64,000 nucleotides of DNA from Streptomyces roseirectus (GTDB lineage: Bacteria > Actinomycetota > Actinomycetes > Streptomycetales > Streptomycetaceae). The translations under genes were made by a program, and so were the position numbers. The stretch lies in NCBI RefSeq assembly GCF_014489635.1, contig NZ_CP060828.1, forward strand, positions 7,630,001 through 7,694,000, given 5' to 3'. Of this stretch, positions 15,941-25,692 are shown one piece after another (position 1 is the first letter of the stretch; each line of letters opens with the position of its first letter). Under the pieces are notes generated by a model that saw nothing but the letters and a program-made list of their open reading frames with translations, did not search any database and had not been told where the DNA came from.

Positions 15941-16669
15941 TCACGCCGCCGCCGGCAGACTCGGCGGACGCACCGGCCACGCCGGATCCACCGTCTCCTC
16001 CTGACCGCTGCGCGCGAACCACGCCTGCAACCCGCGCGCCTGCGCCGCGTGCCAGCCCGTCTGGAGGCCGTGCAGCTCACCGGGCGACAGCCGCTCAAGC
16101 CGCGCCGAGAAACGCCGCCCGACCGCCCGGACGACCTCCAGCGCGGCCAGCGCGTCCGACCCCGCGTCGTGCGCCTCCGCCAGCGTCACCTCGTAGTGCG
16201 CGCACAGGTCCGTCAACGTGCGACGGCCCTTGCGGTAGCGGTCCAGGTGCTTGTCCAGCACCCGCGGGTCCAGCACCCGCAACGGCGTCTGCTCCAGCCA
16301 CTCGTCCAGCGACGACGCCCGGTGCCGGCGCAGCTCGCGATCCAGCAGCGTCAGGTCGAACGGCGCGTTCATCACCACCAACGGCCGCCCCACCGCCGCC
16401 TGTTCGGCCAGCAGCTCGGCTATCTCGTACATCACCGGCGCCGGCCAGCGGCCGTTGCGCTGCAAGTGCTCCTCCGTCAGCCCGTGCACCGCCGTCGCCG
16501 AACTCGGCACCGGCACGCCCGGGTTGACCAGCCAGCGGGTCACCCGAGGCCGGGTACCGGTGGCGTCCTGCACGACGAGCGCCGCCGACACGATCCGGTC
16601 GGTCTCGACGTCCACTCCTGTCGTCTCCGTGTCGAAGGCCGCGAGAGGGCCCTCGTACCAGCACGTCAT
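15941..16669 (-). CDS. DEDDh 3'-5' exonuclease
   Basis: A 242-residue exonuclease of the DnaQ/epsilon family. All catalytic residues can be placed: D13 and E15 (FDTETTG), D105 (NAPFDLTLLD), H167 (EAHDAGSDAL) and D172. It is a stand-alone nuclease rather than the replicase subunit, since the C-terminal 60 residues lack polymerase-binding features. A repair or RNA-trimming role is possible. It diverges from the DUF4365 gene, with 168 bp between the two starts. Confidence 0.88.
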   Translation of the reverse strand: MTCWYEGPLAAFDTETTGVDVETDRIVSAALVVQDATGTRPRVTRWLVNPGVPVPSSATAVHGLTEEHLQRNGRWPAPVMYEIAELLAEQAAVGRPLVVMNAPFDLTLLDRELRRHRASSLDEWLEQTPLRVLDPRVLDKHLDRYRKGRRTLTDLCAHYEVTLAEAHDAGSDALAALEVVRAVGRRFSARLERLSPGELHGLQTGWHAAQARGLQAWFARSGQEETVDPAWPVRPPSLPAAA

Positions 16670-16837
16670 AAATCCACAACCCCTCGTTCACGCACGGCCG
16701 ATGACATGCCGTCTTCTGCCTGTTTGGTGATACCCGGGCTGTTTGCGCCGTACGCCGGAAGGACACAACAGGAGTGCGGGACCAGGGAATTCACCGGCCC
16801 GCATCAAGAACTCACAAAACGGGGAAGGCTGTTGGCC

Positions 16838-17404
16838 ATGGCGATAGCGCGGCCCGAACGGGGCGGGCTGCTGCCCGAACGCACGGGCCCCCATCGCGGC
16901 ACACTCGCCACCACCGCCTGCATGGAGACCCTGCAGGTCGGCTACCTGCACGCCGTCGCCGCCGCGGCCGGCTGCTCCCTCTCCCAGCCCTTCCCCGACA
17001 ACGGCATCGACTGGCACGTCAGCCACGGCTCACCCGGCCACACCGTCGACGACGAGGTCACCATCAAGGTCCAGCTCAAGGCGACCTACCAGCTCCCGCC
17101 CCACCCGCCCGGCCGCACCTTCCCCTTCACCCTCGAAAACGACCACCTGCGCAAACTCGCCCGCACCCCCGTCTCGGTGCACAAGATCCTCGTCGTCATG
17201 ATCGTCCCCCGCGCCCAGGACGACTGGCTGCGCGCCGGCCACGACCGCCTCGACCTGCGCCACTGCTGCTACTGGACCAACCTCGCCGGCCACCCCGTCA
17301 CCGGCCGCACCCGCACCACCGTACGCATACCGACCGCACGCATCTTCGACGACCGGGCGCTGTGCGAGATCATGACGCGGGTCGGGACGGGAGGACGACC
17401 ATGA
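16838..17404 (+). CDS. DUF4365 protein, PD-(D/E)XK nuclease-like fold
   Basis: A 188-residue DUF4365 protein. The motif pattern is that of a PD-(D/E)XK nuclease core: D58 in NGIDWHV, E73, then Q79-L80-K81 in KVQLKATY (the QxK variant). Family knowledge places DUF4365 near restriction-endonuclease-like folds, although activity is not established. Start choice: GGGGAAGG at 16821-16828 precedes ATG 16838, and TTG 16832 is too close. The final ATGA overlaps the next gene, so the two are translationally coupled and probably work together. The target is unknown. Confidence 0.7.
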   Translation: MAIARPERGGLLPERTGPHRGTLATTACMETLQVGYLHAVAAAAGCSLSQPFPDNGIDWHVSHGSPGHTVDDEVTIKVQLKATYQLPPHPPGRTFPFTLENDHLRKLARTPVSVHKILVVMIVPRAQDDWLRAGHDRLDLRHCCYWTNLAGHPVTGRTRTTVRIPTARIFDDRALCEIMTRVGTGGRP

Positions 17405-18576
17405 GCCACTTCGGGGACCCGCACCCCACCCCCCACCCCACCGACGTCGACCCCGCCGTCCTCGCCGCCCTCCTGCGCCGGCACGGCTGGCAGCGACGCG
17501 GCGGCGCACCCGGCCGCTACGGACGCTGGACCCCGCCGGGCCCCGGCGCCACCGCCACCAGCCTCCTCGTCCCCGAGAGCCGCGCCTACCCCGACAGCGA
17601 CGACCTCCTCACCGAAGCCGTCACCGCCCTCACCCGCGCCGCCACCCCCGCCGCCCGCGAGGTCCTGCTCGGCCTCGCCGTCCCCAGCGACGAGATCCGC
17701 TGGACCCGCGACACCCCCGAGGGCCCCGCTTCCTTCAACGCCGACGACGCACTGCGCGCCGCCGCCCGCCGCACCCTCCTCGCCGGCGCCCTCGCCACCC
17801 GCGCCCGCACCGGCTACCACGGCGCCCGCCACCGCCGCGCCGCCGCCGCCCTCCTCGACGACGTCCTCGTCGGCACCACCGAAGGCGGCCGGCACCTCAC
17901 CGCGTTCCTCCCCGTCGCCACCGCCCGCCCCCTCGCCGTCCGCCTCCACCAAGCCCTCTACGCCGCCCGCGAGGCCGTCGACTACCAGCGCGCCACCGGC
18001 GGCATGGACGCCTTCGACGGCGCCGTCGAGGCCGGCGTCAGCCGGGAGCTGACCGAGGCCCTGATCGCCCTCGTGCGCGGGACGGAAGGGGCGCGGATCG
18101 GCGTCGCCTGGGCACCGGGCGCCGGGGTGCCCGAAGGGTGCGCCACCGCCGTCGAACCCGTCGAGTTCTCGGCCGGCGACATCCCCGTCCTGCGGGAGGC
18201 GGGCGCCCGCTACCTGCGCGAGGAACCCTCCGTGGCCGTCACCGTCACCGCCGCCGTCGTCCGGCTGCGGCGGTCGGGGCCGCGCGGGGAGGGCAGCGTG
18301 CGGCTGCGGGTGCTGGGCGGCGCCGAGGTCACCCAGGTACGGACCCGGCTCGACGAGGAGGACTACCGCATCGCCGGACAGGCCCACCTGCTGGGGCTGC
18401 CGGTACGGGTGCGCGGACGGCTGGAGAGCAGGGGCGGCTTCCGCAGGCTCGCCGGCGCCTACGGCGTCGTCCCCGTCGAGGTCGAAGAGGTCGAGCGGGA
18501 CCGGCTGCTCAAGGCGCTCCAGGAGAATCTGGACTTCTTCGAGGAGGCGTGCGGAGGAGACCTCGACGGGGAGTGA
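17401..18576 (+). CDS. Unknown 391-residue protein coupled to DUF4365
   Basis: I do not recognise a characterised family. The protein is soluble, with no signal peptide or membrane helix. Residues 1-120 look like a compact domain beginning DVDPAVLAALLRRHGW. Residues 120-210 are mainly helical and Arg/Ala-rich. Residues 260-390 form a beta-rich domain ending in an acidic helix (ENLDFFEEACGGD). The segment RIAGQAHLLGLPVRVRGRLE resembles a small beta-barrel. It starts on the ATGA overlap with the DUF4365 gene, implying a fixed ratio of the two products. It precedes thrS, which has its own -10 (TACGAT at 18593-18598). Confidence 0.65.
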   Translation: MSHFGDPHPTPHPTDVDPAVLAALLRRHGWQRRGGAPGRYGRWTPPGPGATATSLLVPESRAYPDSDDLLTEAVTALTRAATPAAREVLLGLAVPSDEIRWTRDTPEGPASFNADDALRAAARRTLLAGALATRARTGYHGARHRRAAAALLDDVLVGTTEGGRHLTAFLPVATARPLAVRLHQALYAAREAVDYQRATGGMDAFDGAVEAGVSRELTEALIALVRGTEGARIGVAWAPGAGVPEGCATAVEPVEFSAGDIPVLREAGARYLREEPSVAVTVTAAVVRLRRSGPRGEGSVRLRVLGGAEVTQVRTRLDEEDYRIAGQAHLLGLPVRVRGRLESRGGFRRLAGAYGVVPVEVEEVERDRLLKALQENLDFFEEACGGDLDGE

Positions 18577-18657
18577 CGTCACCCGGGGCCGGTACGATCG
18601 GCTTTTGCGCGCGCTCCTCGTATGGCGCCGCATTTCACCTTCAGGCAGGAGAGACCG

Positions 18658-20634
18658 GTGTCAGACGTCCGTGTGACCATCCAACGCGATTCCGAGCGGG
18701 AAGAGCGCGTGGTGACGACGGGGACCACTGCCGCCGACCTCTTCGCCGGCGAGCGCACGATCATCGCCGCGCGCGTGGGCGGCGAGCTGAAGGACCTGAC
18801 GTACGTGGTGTCCGACGGCGAGACCGTCGAAGGCGTCGAGATCTCGTCCGAGGACGGGCTGAACATCCTGCGGCACTCCACCGCCCACGTCATGGCGCAG
18901 GCCGTCCAGGAGATCTTCCCCGAGGCCAAGCTCGGCATCGGACCGCCGGTCAAGGACGGCTTCTACTACGACTTCGACGTCGAGAAGCCGTTCACGCCCG
19001 AGGATCTCAAGGCCATCGAGAAGAAGATGCAGGAGATCCAGCGCAGGGGGCAGAAGTTCGCCCGGCGCGTGGTGACCGACGAGGCCGCCCGCGAGGAGCT
19101 GGCGGACGAGCCGTACAAGCTGGAGCTGATCGGGCTCAAGGGGTCGGCGTCCTCGGACGACGGCGCGGACGTCGAGGTCGGCGCCGGTGAGCTGACGATC
19201 TACGACAACCTGGACGCCAAGACCGGCGAGCTGTGCTGGAAGGACCTCTGCCGGGGCCCGCACCTGCCGTCGACCCGGCTCATCCCGGCGTTCAAGCTGA
19301 TGCGCAACGCCGCCGCGTACTGGCGGGGCAGCGAGCGCAACCCGATGCTCCAGCGCATCTACGGGACCGCCTGGCCGTCCAAGGACGAGCTGAAGGCGTA
19401 CCTCGACTTCCTCGCCGAGGCCGAGAAGCGCGACCACCGCAAGCTCGGCAACGAGCTGGACCTCTTCTCCATCCCCGAGCAGATCGGCTCCGGGCTCGCC
19501 GTCTTCCACCCCAAGGGCGGCATCATCCGCCGGGTCATGGAGGACTACTCGCGGCGCCGCCACGAGGAGGAGGGCTACGAGTTCGTCTACACGCCCCACG
19601 CGACCAAGGGCCGCCTTTTCGAGCAGTCCGGACACCTCGACTGGTACGCCGACGGCATGTACCCGCCCATGCAGCTCGACGAGGGCGTGGACTACTACCT
19701 CAAGCCGATGAACTGCCCGATGCACAACCTGATCTTCGACGCGCGGGGGCGGTCTTACCGCGAGTTGCCTTTGAGGTTGTTTGAGTTCGGGACCGTGTAC
19801 CGGTACGAGAAGTCCGGTGTCGTGCACGGGCTCACCCGCGCGCGGGGGTTCACGCAGGACGACGCGCACATCTACTGCACGCGCGAGCAGATGGCCGAGG
19901 AGCTGGACCGGACGCTGACGTTCGTGCTGGGGCTGCTGCGGGACTACGGGCTGGATGACTTCTACCTGGAGCTGTCGACCAAGGACGAGGAGAAGTTCGT
20001 CGGGTCGGACGAGGTCTGGGAAGAGGCCACGGAGACGCTGCGTCAGGTCGCCGAGAAGCAGGGGCTGCCGCTCGTGCCGGACCCCGGTGGCGCCGCGTTC
20101 TACGGGCCGAAGATCTCCGTCCAGGCGCGCGACGCGATCGGGCGGACCTGGCAGATGTCGACCGTGCAGCTCGACTTCAACCTGCCGGAGCGGTTCAACC
20201 TGGAGTACACGTCGGCGGACGGTACGAAGCAGCGGCCGGTGATGATCCACCGGGCGTTGTTCGGCAGCATCGAGAGGTTCTTCGCCGTGCTGCTTGAGCA
20301 CTACGCGGGGGCGTTCCCGGCGTGGCTGGCGCCGGTGCAGGCCGTGGGTATCCCGATCGGGGACGCGCACATCGACTACCTGACGGAGTTCGCGGCGGAG
20401 GCGAAGCGCAAGGGGCTGCGGGTCGAGGTGGACTCGTCGTCGGACCGGATGCAGAAGAAGATCCGGAACGCGCAGCGCTCCAAGGTGCCGTTCATGATCA
20501 TCGTCGGGGACGAGGACATGAACGCCGGGACGGTCTCCTTCCGCTACCGGGACGGGTCGCAGGAGAACGGCATCCCGCGCGAGGAAGCCCTCGCGAAGCT
20601 CGTCGACGTCGTGGAGCGTCGCGTCCAGGTGTGA
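18658..20634 (+). CDS. thrS: Threonyl-tRNA synthetase
   Basis: A class II synthetase of 658 residues that charges tRNA-Thr. In order it has the TGS domain (1-62), an editing domain with [11 protein letters not shown], a catalytic core with the zinc-ligand segment MNCPMHN and motif 2 around [12 protein letters not shown], motif 3 ([11 protein letters not shown]), and the anticodon-binding domain from about 560. The start is GTG 18658, with AGGAGA at correct spacing. An upstream ATG at 18622 would add 12 residues not found in the family. A TACGAT -10 lies about 60 bp upstream. I see no T-box-like leader in the short 5' region. Confidence 0.97.
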   Translation: MSDVRVTIQRDSEREERVVTTGTTAADLFAGERTIIAARVGGELKDLTYVVSDGETVEGVEISSEDGLNILRHSTAHVMAQAVQEIFPEAKLGIGPPVKDGFYYDFDVEKPFTPEDLKAIEKKMQEIQRRGQKFARRVVTDEAAREELADEPYKLELIGLKGSASSDDGADVEVGAGELTIYDNLDAKTGELCWKDLCRGPHLPSTRLIPAFKLMRNAAAYWRGSERNPMLQRIYGTAWPSKDELKAYLDFLAEAEKRDHRKLGNELDLFSIPEQIGSGLAVFHPKGGIIRRVMEDYSRRRHEEEGYEFVYTPHATKGRLFEQSGHLDWYADGMYPPMQLDEGVDYYLKPMNCPMHNLIFDARGRSYRELPLRLFEFGTVYRYEKSGVVHGLTRARGFTQDDAHIYCTREQMAEELDRTLTFVLGLLRDYGLDDFYLELSTKDEEKFVGSDEVWEEATETLRQVAEKQGLPLVPDPGGAAFYGPKISVQARDAIGRTWQMSTVQLDFNLPERFNLEYTSADGTKQRPVMIHRALFGSIERFFAVLLEHYAGAFPAWLAPVQAVGIPIGDAHIDYLTEFAAEAKRKGLRVEVDSSSDRMQKKIRNAQRSKVPFMIIVGDEDMNAGTVSFRYRDGSQENGIPREEALAKLVDVVERRVQV

Positions 20635-20648
20635 CGTACGGCGGTGAG

Positions 20649-20674
20649 GGCCCCCGGAGTTCGCTCCGGGGGCC
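20649..20674 (+). terminator. thrS terminator
   Basis: An 11-bp GC-rich stem (20649-20659 with 20664-20674) closed by a TTCG tetraloop and followed by TTT, 15 bp after thrS. Confidence 0.88.
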
Positions 20675-20713
20675 TTTCCCCTGCCCCCGGCCGTACGCCA
20701 TATGCTGCTCACC

Positions 20714-21265
20714 ATGACGAGTGAGCCGGAGCAGCAGATCGGAGTGGGCGTGCCGGACGCGTTCCAGCGCCTGTGGACGCCTCATCGGATGGCCTACATC
20801 CAGGGCGAGAGCAAGCCGACCGGCCCGGGGGCCGACGACGGCTGCCCGTTCTGCTCGATCCCGGCGAAGTCCGACGAGGACGGCCTGATCGTCAAGCGGG
20901 GTGAGCTGGCGTACGTCGTGCTGAACCTGTACCCGTACACCGGCGGCCACGCGATGGCCGTGCCCTACCGGCACGTCGCCGACTACACGGACCTCACGGA
21001 GCCGGAGACGGCGGAGGTCGCCAAGCTGACCAAGCAGGCGATGACCGCGCTGCGGCGGGCCTCCGGCGCGCACGGCTTCAACCTCGGCATGAACCAGGGG
21101 ACGGTCGCGGGCGCCGGCATCGCGGCCCACCTCCACCAGCACATCGTGCCCCGGTGGGGCGGGGACACGAACTTCATGCCGGTGGTGGGGCACACGCGGG
21201 TGCTGCCGCAACTGCTGGCGGACACACGGAAGATGCTGGCGGAGGCGTGGCCGGAGGAGGGCTGA
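20714..21265 (+). CDS. HIT-family nucleotide hydrolase/phosphorylase
   Basis: A 183-residue histidine-triad protein. The catalytic H-L-H-Q-H-I-V is at 139-145, and C44-P-F-C47 at the N-terminus is a probable zinc site, as in Ap4A-phosphorylase-like actinobacterial HIT proteins. It should split a dinucleoside polyphosphate or an adenylylated compound in the cytoplasm. TATGCT at 20701-20706 lies seven bases before ATG 20714, so this start fits a leaderless message. The in-frame ATG at 20702 falls inside that -10 element. Confidence 0.85.
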   Translation: MTSEPEQQIGVGVPDAFQRLWTPHRMAYIQGESKPTGPGADDGCPFCSIPAKSDEDGLIVKRGELAYVVLNLYPYTGGHAMAVPYRHVADYTDLTEPETAEVAKLTKQAMTALRRASGAHGFNLGMNQGTVAGAGIAAHLHQHIVPRWGGDTNFMPVVGHTRVLPQLLADTRKMLAEAWPEEG

Positions 21266-21284
21266 CGCCGGTCTCCCGGGCGGC

Positions 21285-22946
21285 TCACGCGTTGTAGGTG
21301 TCCGCCTTCCCGGGGCTGGGGTCCTGGACGCCGCCGCTGAGGACTCCGGCGCGGGCCGTGAACTTGTCGACGTTGACGTCGTGTTCCTTGAGGACCTTGA
21401 TCGTCGCGGCGTGGACGACGCGCAGGACGGGGGCGGCGGCGCGCAGGGCGTCGTCGGCCATGAAGCGGTGTTTCCAGGGCTGGTCGGCCCAGGCGTGGCG
21501 CAGGCCGAAGGGCTCGGGGAGACCTATGGAGCCGCCGAGCCACTGCAGGAGCGGGGGGTACCAGCTGATCGTCGCGCGGGCGGCGAGGCGTACGACCTCG
21601 TCGGTGGTGACGAGCGGCAGGTTTATCTTGCGGGTCTCCCAGAAGCGGACGGTCTTGGCGACCTCCTTCGTGGGGGCCTCCGGCTTGGACAGGAACAGGC
21701 CGTTGACGGGGCCGAGGGCGTGGCCGGTGACTTCTATGCGCAGCGTCTCGTGCAGGACCGTGACGGTGATCATCATGGTGATGATGAGCTGGCCGTCCCA
21801 GGTGGTCCACTGGACGCCGAGGTAGTGCCGGTTGCCGCTGCCGAACTGCTGGTTGTTGCAGATGTCCTCGATGGCCTTGGGCTTGAACTGGTACGCCTCG
21901 ACGTCGGTGCCCTCGGGGCGGGAGACGGCCTTGGCGCCCTCGCCGACGTGGGTGACGACCCAGTGCCGTACGGACGGGGCGGGGAAGCCGCCGGTCTTGA
22001 GGCTCTGGCGTTGCAGGAGGTTCAGCTGGTCGCTGATCGCGCGGGCGACGGTCCAGCTGCGGAACTCGTGGACGCCCTTGACCGGGTCGAGGGGGACGAG
22101 TTCTTCGGCGAGGTGCCAGGAGCCCCAGCGGGTGCCCATGCCGAGGATCCCCTTGGGGCCCGCGTAGAAGACGCCGTTGGACTGCTGTTCGGCGGAGAGG
22201 CGGGCCAGGGACTGGCGGAGCTGTTCGGCGGCGGCCTGGTCGGGGCTGGTGGGGACGGCCTCGGGGATCTTGGCGCCGACGCTGCCGCCGGACAGGAGGC
22301 TGCTCCAGCGCTCGCGCAGGTCCTTCGCGGTGGACTCGCACAGGCGGCGGGCGAGGAACCAGCCGGCGACGGGGGCGACGACCGCCCCGCGCGCGTACCA
22401 GCCGGCGAGGCCGCCGAAGGGCATCCGGATCAGGAAGATCACGGCGAGCACGCCGACGCCGACGAGGAGGGCGGTGGCCAGGCCCGAGGCGCGTTTGTTG
22501 GTGCTCTTGCCCGTCATCGCGCGCAGTTGGAACACCAGCAGCCACACCAGGAGGCCGGGCAGGAAGAGGACGCCGCACAGGAGCATCACGGCGGCGAGCT
22601 TACGGTCGCGGTCGCGGCGGATGTTGTTCGCGGCGAGGCAGTGCTCGACGACGACGGCGGGTTCCGCGCCGAACGACTGGATCAGGGGCTTGCGGCCGAC
22701 GCCGAGCATGCGGTCGATGACAGCCTGCGAGAACGCCTCGCCGAGGTTGGGCCGAAAGATCTTCGCCCAGGGGCGGCCCTTGCTGACCGACGACTGGTGC
22801 CACTCGTTGTCGGCCTTCTTTATCTCCTCCACCGGGCTGTCCCGGTACGCGGCCGAGGCCAGCGCGAACGTCGCCGTCTGCCCTCCGTCGCCCATCAGCG
22901 GCACCTGTGGGCCGAAGATGTCACCGTACGCACTGTCAACGGTCAT
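21285..22946 (-). CDS. Large membrane protein of unknown function
   Basis: A 553-residue protein. A cytosolic N-terminus of about 115 residues precedes three hydrophobic helices (about 117-141, 156-174 and 185-199) and a long soluble C-terminal region of about 350 residues. The soluble part includes a mixed alpha/beta segment with RHWVVTHVGEG and EDICNNQQFGSGNRHYLGV. I do not recognise a catalytic motif. It is convergent with the HIT gene with only 19 bp between the stops. ATG 22946 has a GGGGGCGG-type site. Earlier in-frame starts would add about 20 glycine-rich residues. Confidence 0.65.
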   Translation of the reverse strand: MTVDSAYGDIFGPQVPLMGDGGQTATFALASAAYRDSPVEEIKKADNEWHQSSVSKGRPWAKIFRPNLGEAFSQAVIDRMLGVGRKPLIQSFGAEPAVVVEHCLAANNIRRDRDRKLAAVMLLCGVLFLPGLLVWLLVFQLRAMTGKSTNKRASGLATALLVGVGVLAVIFLIRMPFGGLAGWYARGAVVAPVAGWFLARRLCESTAKDLRERWSSLLSGGSVGAKIPEAVPTSPDQAAAEQLRQSLARLSAEQQSNGVFYAGPKGILGMGTRWGSWHLAEELVPLDPVKGVHEFRSWTVARAISDQLNLLQRQSLKTGGFPAPSVRHWVVTHVGEGAKAVSRPEGTDVEAYQFKPKAIEDICNNQQFGSGNRHYLGVQWTTWDGQLIITMMITVTVLHETLRIEVTGHALGPVNGLFLSKPEAPTKEVAKTVRFWETRKINLPLVTTDEVVRLAARATISWYPPLLQWLGGSIGLPEPFGLRHAWADQPWKHRFMADDALRAAAPVLRVVHAATIKVLKEHDVNVDKFTARAGVLSGGVQDPSPGKADTYNA

Positions 22947-23206
22947 GTAACCGCCCCCATCGCCGCCCGGACCCGCTCCTGCGGCTTTCCCGACTTCCGT
23001 GCTCCGCACACCTGTTGATCAGGTCATCAGCGTATCCGCCTCCACTGACATCCGGACCCGTTGCGGGGGAGCGGACCGGCGGAACGGAGGGGGAGATTCA
23101 GTGAACTCGCCGCCCCTGGGCGCATGTTCGGCTCGCGGGGGCGCGTGGAGGCGCACGGGGAAGGTGAGCCGGGGGCGAGTGCCGCGCCCGCCCCCGCCTG
23201 TGCCGC

Positions 23207-25402
23207 TTACGCCTTCTCCTCCTGCGCCCTCACCTTCTCCGCCACATGCGCCGGCATCGCCTCGTGCCGTGCGTACACGCGGTTGAATCGGGCCGTGCCG
23301 TGGGACAGGGAGCGCAGGTCGACCGCGTACCGGCCGATCTCGATCTCGGGCACCTCGGCGCGCACCAGCGTGCGGCCGGAGCTGGCCTGCTCCGTGCCGA
23401 GGACGCGGCCCCGGCGGCCGGAGAGGTCGCTCATGACGGCGCCCACGTAGTCGTCGCCGACCAGGACGGACACCTCGGCCACCGGTTCCAGCAGGTGGAT
23501 CGTGGCGTCGGCGGCGGCCTCGCGCAGGGCCAGCGCGCCGGCCGTCTGGAACGCGGCGTCGGAGGAATCGACGGAGTGGGCCTTGCCGTCGAGGAGGGTG
23601 ACGCGGACGTCGACCAGGGGGTACCCGGCGGCCACCCCGCGCGCGGCCTGCGCGCGGACGCCCTTCTCGACGGACGGGATGAACTGGCGGGGTACGGCCC
23701 CGCCGACGACCTTGTCGACGAACTCGATGCCCGAGCCCCCGGGCAGCGGCTCGACCTCGATCTCGCAGATGGCGTACTGCCCGTGCCCCCCGGACTGCTT
23801 GACGTGCCGCCCGCGCCCGCCGGAGCGCCCGGCGAACGTCTCCCGCAGCGACACCTTGTGCGGCACGACGTCCACCTGCACCCCGTACCGGCTGCGCAGC
23901 CGCTCCAGCGCGACGGCCGCGTGGGCCTCGCCGAGCGTCCACAGGACGACCTGGTGGGTGTGCGGGTTGTGTTCCAGCCGCATGGTCGGGTCCTCGGCGA
24001 CGAGGCGCGCGAGCCCCTGGGAGAGCTTGTCCTCGTCGGCCTTGCTGTGCGCCTCGATGGCGAGCGGCAGCAGCGGGTCCGGCATCTGCCAGGCGGCCAT
24101 CAGCAGCGGATCGTCCTTCGCGGACAGCGTGTCCCCGGTCTCGGCCCGCCCGAGCTTCGCCACGCACGCGAGGTCCCCGGCGATGCAGTGGGTGAGCGCT
24201 CGCTGCTGCTTCCCGAACGGCGCCGACAGCGCGCCCACGCGCTCGTCGACGTCATGATCCTCGTGTCCCCGGTCCGCGAGCCCGTGCCCGGACACGTGGA
24301 CGGTCTCGTCGGGGCGCAGGGTGCCGGAGAAGACGCGGACGAGGGAGACGCGGCCGACGTACGGGTCGGAGGACGTCTTGACGACCTCGGCGACGAGCGG
24401 CCCGTCCGGATCGCAGGGCTTCAGTACGCGCGCGTGCCCGTCGACCGTCGTCACCCGTGGCGCCTCGCGCTCCAGGGGCGTCGGGAAGCCCCGGGTGACC
24501 AGTTCGAGGAGTTCGACGGTGCCGATGCCCTGCCGGGCGCCGTCGGCGGCGGGCGCGGCGGCGAGGACGGGGAAGAACGTCCCGCGCGCGACGGCCCGCT
24601 CCAGGTCCTCGATCAGGGTCGGGACGTCGATCGGTTCGCCGTCCAGATAGCGGTCCATCAGGGTCTCGTCCTCGCTCTCCGAGATGATCCCCTCGATGAG
24701 CCGGTTGCGGGCCTCCTCGATCGCCGGGAGCTGTGCCTCGTCCGGATCGGACTCCTTGCGCTCGCCGGACGCGTAGTCGAACAGCGTGCGCGTCAGGAGG
24801 CCGGTGAGGCCGGTCACGGGCGCGTGTCCGTCCGCGCCCGCGGGCCCGTGCAGCGGCAGGTACAGCGGGAGCACCGCGTCGGGGTCGTCGCCGCCGAACG
24901 TCTCCGCGCACGTGCGGACCATCTCCGCGAAGTCCGCGCGCGCCGCCTCCAGGTGCGTGACGACGATCGCGCGCGGCATGCCGACGGCCGCGCACTCGTC
25001 CCACACCATGCGCGTCGCGCCGTCCACGCCGTCCGCCGCCGAGACGACGAAGAGGGCCGCGTCCGCAGCCCGCAGACCGGCCCTCAGCTCCCCGACGAAG
25101 TCGGCGTACCCGGGGGTGTCGAGGAGGTTGACCTTGACCCCGCCCCATTCGACGGGGACCAGCGACAGCTGTACGGAACGCTGCTGCCGGTGTTCGATCT
25201 CGTCGTAGTCGGAGACGGTCGCGCCGTCCTCGACCCGGCCCGCCCTGTTCACCGCGCCCGCGGTCAGTGCGAGCGCTTCCACCAGCGTCGTCTTGCCCGC
25301 CCCGCAGTGGCCGACCAGCACCACATTCCGTACGGACGAGGGATGGTCGGCCGCCGTGGCCCTGCCGGCGGCTCCGAGGTGTGCGTGTGCCTTGTCGCCC
25401 AT
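23207..25402 (-). CDS. fusA2: Elongation factor G-like GTPase (EF-G2/FusA2 type)
   Basis: A 731-residue translation-factor-like GTPase with all EF-G domains. The P-loop is GHCGAGKTT (31-39). Switch II reads DTPGYADF (95-102), with Tyr where EF-G has the catalytic His. The G4 position reads VTHLE rather than NKxD. Domain IV and V segments (GGHGQYAICEIEVEP, RRGRVLGTEQA) are present. These deviations identify the FusA2 paralogue rather than the essential EF-G. It may bind ribosomes without normal translocation activity, so its role is uncertain. The ATG at 25402 has GGGAGG in the coding sense. It diverges from the phosphatidylinositol mannoside operon across 290 bp without genes. Confidence 0.85.
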   Translation of the reverse strand: MGDKAHAHLGAAGRATAADHPSSVRNVVLVGHCGAGKTTLVEALALTAGAVNRAGRVEDGATVSDYDEIEHRQQRSVQLSLVPVEWGGVKVNLLDTPGYADFVGELRAGLRAADAALFVVSAADGVDGATRMVWDECAAVGMPRAIVVTHLEAARADFAEMVRTCAETFGGDDPDAVLPLYLPLHGPAGADGHAPVTGLTGLLTRTLFDYASGERKESDPDEAQLPAIEEARNRLIEGIISESEDETLMDRYLDGEPIDVPTLIEDLERAVARGTFFPVLAAAPAADGARQGIGTVELLELVTRGFPTPLEREAPRVTTVDGHARVLKPCDPDGPLVAEVVKTSSDPYVGRVSLVRVFSGTLRPDETVHVSGHGLADRGHEDHDVDERVGALSAPFGKQQRALTHCIAGDLACVAKLGRAETGDTLSAKDDPLLMAAWQMPDPLLPLAIEAHSKADEDKLSQGLARLVAEDPTMRLEHNPHTHQVVLWTLGEAHAAVALERLRSRYGVQVDVVPHKVSLRETFAGRSGGRGRHVKQSGGHGQYAICEIEVEPLPGGSGIEFVDKVVGGAVPRQFIPSVEKGVRAQAARGVAAGYPLVDVRVTLLDGKAHSVDSSDAAFQTAGALALREAAADATIHLLEPVAEVSVLVGDDYVGAVMSDLSGRRGRVLGTEQASSGRTLVRAEVPEIEIGRYAVDLRSLSHGTARFNRVYARHEAMPAHVAEKVRAQEEKA

Positions 25403-25692
25403 GTCCTTGCCTCCCGAGCAACGGTGAGGTCCCTGGGACGCGAGCACACGCGAGATCCGCGACCAGCGGCGGCTGCGATGGCGCCCGCGGTGCTTCGAGC
25501 TTTCCACTCCCGTCACGGGGCGTCCATACGGCGGACGCGAACCCTTCGTACGCGCGCGGGTACGGCTGATTCGCGACCGCCTCGTGACCCGGGGGCGCGG
25601 GTGCCCGACCGTCGTACACGCGCGCGCGTGGCTACGATGGGCCAGCCGGTGGCCAGCAAGGGCCCCCGGCGCCTTCGACTGTCGGGAAAGCC

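Noticed and set aside
18577..18657. T-box leader for thrS
   Set aside because: Only about 50 nt separate the predicted start from the GTG, too short for a T-box, and no specifier stem or T-box sequence is seen.
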